A DNA stretch of 64,000 nt from Bacteroidota bacterium (lineage in GTDB: Bacteria; Bacteroidota; Rhodothermia; Rhodothermales; Bin80), in the NCBI GenBank assembly GCA_028875125.1, contig JAPPGC010000065.1:1-64000 (forward strand), given 5' to 3'. This document shows positions 61,745-64,000 of this stretch, one piece after another. Position numbers and translations under genes: made by a program. The notes under the pieces are model-generated. The model saw only the letters and a list, made by a program, of their open reading frames with translations. It was not told where the DNA came from and did not search any database. The first letter of the stretch is position 1; every line of letters starts with the position of its first letter.

Positions 61745-62146
61745 TTGTTGGCGGGGGCATCTGGATTGTATGTGCCTGTGGTAAATATTTTCGAACCAGA
61801 TCGGGAGGCTGTGGACCGAAAATGGCCCGCCCTAAAAGCTTGGCTTGACAAGGCGCTTGGCTGTGGGGATGACCTTGAAGGGGTTCTTTTCCTGGTCGGC
61901 TTACAGGAATTGCGCCAGGAGTTTGCACCAGACTTGGATAAAGCTTCTAAACAGCGTATTATCAATGAAGGCACATACAGCGTACTGGAAAGTCTTGGGT
62001 GCTTTGAGCGGATCGGCCAGGAAACAGATGGCTACTGGATCTGGGAACCTCACGAAGACTTCCCCGACAACCTGAGTTCTTCTCAACAAGAGTTACTGCT
62101 GCGTGCAGGTATTCTCAGCTATTTTGACCGTTACTTGAATCCATGA
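61745..62146 (+). CDS. Small hypothetical protein upstream of PPIase and lysS
   Basis: A soluble protein of up to 133 residues, starting at a TTG (61745) or at a nearby GTG (~61772). No signal or membrane segment. The sequence 'KWPALKAWLDKALGCGDDLE' (20 residues) and 'LFLVGLQELRQEFAPDLDKA' (20 residues) is helical, and 'GYWIWEPHEDFPDNLSSSQQ' (20 residues) precedes the end. The family was not recognised. Its stop overlaps the PPIase start as ATGA, so it belongs to that operon, supporting a real gene. Confidence 0.72.
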   Translation: MLAGASGLYVPVVNIFEPDREAVDRKWPALKAWLDKALGCGDDLEGVLFLVGLQELRQEFAPDLDKASKQRIINEGTYSVLESLGCFERIGQETDGYWIWEPHEDFPDNLSSSQQELLLRAGILSYFDRYLNP

Positions 62147-62886
62147 GACCCGTTGAATTTTTTTTCTGCCTCACCCTGTTACTGATAACCGTGATGACTA
62201 CCAGTGGATGCGCGAGGAAGGCCAACTCCGGCCTGTCGGCAACAAATTTTTTCGAGATATCCACTCCCATGGGAGCGATGATCATTGAACTCTACGATGA
62301 CACACCGGTCCACAGAGATAACTTCAAAAAACTCGCGGCCGAGGGTTTTTTTGACGGTACTACCTTTCATCGTGTGATCGGTGGATTTATGATTCAGGGT
62401 GGAGACCCAAACTCGAAGGATGATAATCCGAACAATGACGGCATGGGAGATCCTGGTTACACCATTCCTGCCGAAATAGTCCCTGGACGCTATCATAAAC
62501 GCGGGGCGCTCGCAACAGCACGGGCAGGCGACAATATGAATCCCGATAGGGAGTCCAACGGCAGTCAGTTTTATATCGTGCATGGGAGTATTTATCCAGG
62601 AGAATTCCTGGATCAGGTACAGAATCGGTTGCAGCAAATGATCCCTGACTCAACATTTGAATACTCGAGTGAGGCAAGAGCCACCTATACAACCGAGGGC
62701 GGTGCGCCAATGCTGGACGGGATGTATACTGTTTTTGGTGAGCTGGTTGAGGGCTATGATGTACTGGATCGGATTACGCGGGTACTGACTCCCTCTAAAG
62801 CCGGTCAACGCGGAAACCCTAACGGTGACAGACCTATGGTAGACATTACTATGCAGGTCCGTCCACTAACAGACTATGCAGAGTAG
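62143..62886 (+). CDS. Cyclophilin-type peptidyl-prolyl isomerase, lipoprotein
   Basis: A 247-residue cyclophilin (PPIase) with a lipoprotein signal, lipobox TSGC and acylated Cys23. It therefore acts in the periplasm on proline bonds of folding proteins. Conserved cyclophilin segments are 'GTTFHRVIGGFMIQGGDP' (with the active-site Arg), 'ESNGSQFYIVHG' and 'YTVFGELVEGYDVLDRI'. An insertion between ~150 and 200 ('NRLQQMIPDSTFEYSSEA') is longer than in minimal cyclophilins, as often seen in Bacteroidota. Coupled with the preceding gene by ATGA and overlapping lysS by 11 bases. Confidence 0.93.
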   Translation: MRPVEFFFCLTLLLITVMTTSGCARKANSGLSATNFFEISTPMGAMIIELYDDTPVHRDNFKKLAAEGFFDGTTFHRVIGGFMIQGGDPNSKDDNPNNDGMGDPGYTIPAEIVPGRYHKRGALATARAGDNMNPDRESNGSQFYIVHGSIYPGEFLDQVQNRLQQMIPDSTFEYSSEARATYTTEGGAPMLDGMYTVFGELVEGYDVLDRITRVLTPSKAGQRGNPNGDRPMVDITMQVRPLTDYAE

Positions 62887-64000
62887 CTCCTCATCTTCCG
62901 GGCGCCAACTTACGGATCAGGAGCAAATACGCCGGAAGTCCAGAGAGGCGTTAGAAGCTCAGGGGGTCAATCCGTACCCGTACGCATGGCCTGTCACGGA
63001 TCATGTGGTTCCCGTTCTGGAAGAATTTGACGAAGCGGCTCCCCAGGAAACGGTTTCCATGGCAGGCCGGCTGATGAGTCGGCGGATCATGGGAAAAACA
63101 TCCTTTTTCGATTTCCAGGATGCGACGGGGCGCATGCAGGCATATGTTCGCAGAGATGACCTGCCAGAAGGATTCTATAACAAAGTCTTCAAGCGCCATA
63201 TTGATATCGGTGATATCGTCGGCATTGAAGGGAAGGTCTTTCGTACGCGAATGGGCGAGATCACGGTTCATGTTTCAAAGCTGGAACTTCTTGCCAAAGC
63301 GCTACGCCCCCTTCCAATTATCAAGGAACAGGAGGGCCTTGTCTTCAATGAGGTCACCGAGAAGGAATTTCGCTACAGACGGCGCTATGTGGACCTGGTC
63401 ATTAACCCACATGTGCGCGAAGTTTTTGTGAAACGTGCCCGTATGGTAACAGCCATCCGGGAATTTTTGGACGGCAAGGGATTCATTGAGGTGGAGACTC
63501 CGGTTCTTCAACCGGTCTATGGCGGAGCGTCTGCACGGCCGTTCAAGACGCACCATAATGCGCTTGATATGCCGCTCTACATGCGCATTGCCGATGAGCT
63601 GTATCTAAAAAGATGCATAGCCGGTGGTTTTGACGGTGTATATGAGATTGCCAAAGATTTTCGGAATGAGGGCCTGAGTCGCTTCCACAATCCTGAGTTC
63701 ACAATGCTGGAGCTCTACGTGGCCTTCAAGGACTATGTGTGGATGCAGGACCTAGTGGAGGAGATGCTGGAGTCTGTCGCGTGTGTACTTCATGGCCAAC
63801 CCCGCGTGCAGTATGGTGAGGAAGCGATTTCATTTGAGCGACCATGGCCCCGGATTTCTTTTTTTGACGCGATAGCGCAACGTACGGGTCATGATCTGTA
63901 CGGGCAAGGCCGGGATGTCCTTCTCCAGGTGGCCCAATCTCTGAACATAGAGACCTCAACCTCTATGGGCAATGGCAAGCTGCTGGATGAGATTTTCAGT
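62876..64000 (+). CDS. lysS: Lysyl-tRNA synthetase, class II (truncated by window end)
   Basis: The frame opened by the ATG at 62876 stays open for 375 codons to the end of the window; LysS is about 500 residues, so the C-terminal quarter lies outside. The N-terminal OB-fold anticodon-binding domain includes 'VSMAGRLMSRRIMGKTSFFD' (20 residues) and 'FQDATGRMQAYV'. The class II core shows motif 1 around 'IREFLDGKGFIEVETPVLQP' (20 residues), then 'LYMRIADELYLKR' and motif 2 'YEIAKDFRNEGLSRFHNPEF' (20 residues). It charges tRNA-Lys. The start overlaps the PPIase gene by 11 bases. Confidence 0.95.
   Translation, partial: MQSSSSSSGRQLTDQEQIRRKSREALEAQGVNPYPYAWPVTDHVVPVLEEFDEAAPQETVSMAGRLMSRRIMGKTSFFDFQDATGRMQAYVRRDDLPEGFYNKVFKRHIDIGDIVGIEGKVFRTRMGEITVHVSKLELLAKALRPLPIIKEQEGLVFNEVTEKEFRYRRRYVDLVINPHVREVFVKRARMVTAIREFLDGKGFIEVETPVLQPVYGGASARPFKTHHNALDMPLYMRIADELYLKRCIAGGFDGVYEIAKDFRNEGLSRFHNPEFTMLELYVAFKDYVWMQDLVEEMLESVACVLHGQPRVQYGEEAISFERPWPRISFFDAIAQRTGHDLYGQGRDVLLQVAQSLNIETSTSMGNGKLLDEIFS

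Overview
The window most likely comes from a marine member of the Rhodothermales / Rhodothermaceae (Rhodothermota, within the wider Bacteroidota), perhaps from a metagenome. The evidence is indirect. It includes 6-bladed beta-propeller lipoproteins, a secreted LamG protein with an 'NYPNPFNP'-type C-terminal sorting domain, a choice-of-anchor-B protein, the Bacteroidota-style sdhC-sdhA-sdhB order with a di-heme cytochrome b558-type SdhC, a stand-alone acyl-CoA carboxylase beta subunit, secreted DPP-IV peptidases and amidohydrolases, and an alpha-glucan phosphorylase. No rRNA, tRNA, CRISPR array, complete insertion sequence or prophage was recognised.

Layout. 1-3.9 kb: a diverged tandem duplication of a beta-propeller lipoprotein gene, one copy frameshifted, with a third copy of the flanking DNA. 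3.9-7.4 kb: SleB-like cell-wall hydrolase, then pdxB facing a pdxJ-era pair (vitamin B6 synthesis and ribosome maturation GTPase). 7.5-14.2 kb: plus-strand run with a membrane-anchored hypothetical protein, a LamG/T9SS-type secreted protein, a UPF0173 hydrolase, a GAF-PP2C phosphatase, transaldolase and a beta-CASP metallo-hydrolase. 14.2-20 kb: minus-strand run with an amidohydrolase, a TPR/gluzincin protein, a DUF4159 protein and a MoxR ATPase. 20.2-22.4 kb: another propeller gene and decayed DNA. 22.4-24 kb: glutamine-dependent NAD synthetase. 24-28.6 kb: an accessory island with an IstB (IS21) relic, a DsbA-like thioredoxin, a propeller protein, a small exported 8-cysteine peptide, three 63-bp tandem repeats and a second copy of the thioredoxin gene's 3' end. 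28.8-32.7 kb: compact minus-strand operon (rng, outer-membrane-like protein, 90-aa protein, PhnP-like MBL hydrolase, aroQ). 33.5-39.5 kb: citrate synthase, succinate dehydrogenase and a Na+/Ca2+ exchanger. 39.9-42.9 kb: large solitary N6-adenine DNA methyltransferase. 42.9-51.4 kb: LysM lytic transglycosylase, carboxylase beta, D-aminoacylase-like amidohydrolase and a DPP-IV peptidase gene broken by an amber codon. 51.5-57.1 kb: exported LolA/DUF6503-like protein, glucan phosphorylase, and a dgcN-dgcA pair for D-glutamate use. 57.1-61.7 kb: decayed DNA, a fifth propeller gene and a choice-of-anchor-B protein. 61.7-64 kb: small conserved protein, cyclophilin-type PPIase and lysS, which runs off the window.

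Working together. Central metabolism is represented by citrate synthase plus succinate dehydrogenase, transaldolase, NAD and PLP synthesis and glucan phosphorolysis. A second theme is scavenging at the cell surface and in the periplasm: peptidase, deacylase, transglycosylase and D-glutamate conversion. The most unusual part is the 25.2-28.5 kb cassette. It combines a disulfide oxidoreductase-like protein, a beta-propeller protein and a small cysteine-rich exported peptide, bracketed by direct repeats. It could be an uncharacterised export or maturation module for a disulfide-rich peptide; that function is inferred from context only.
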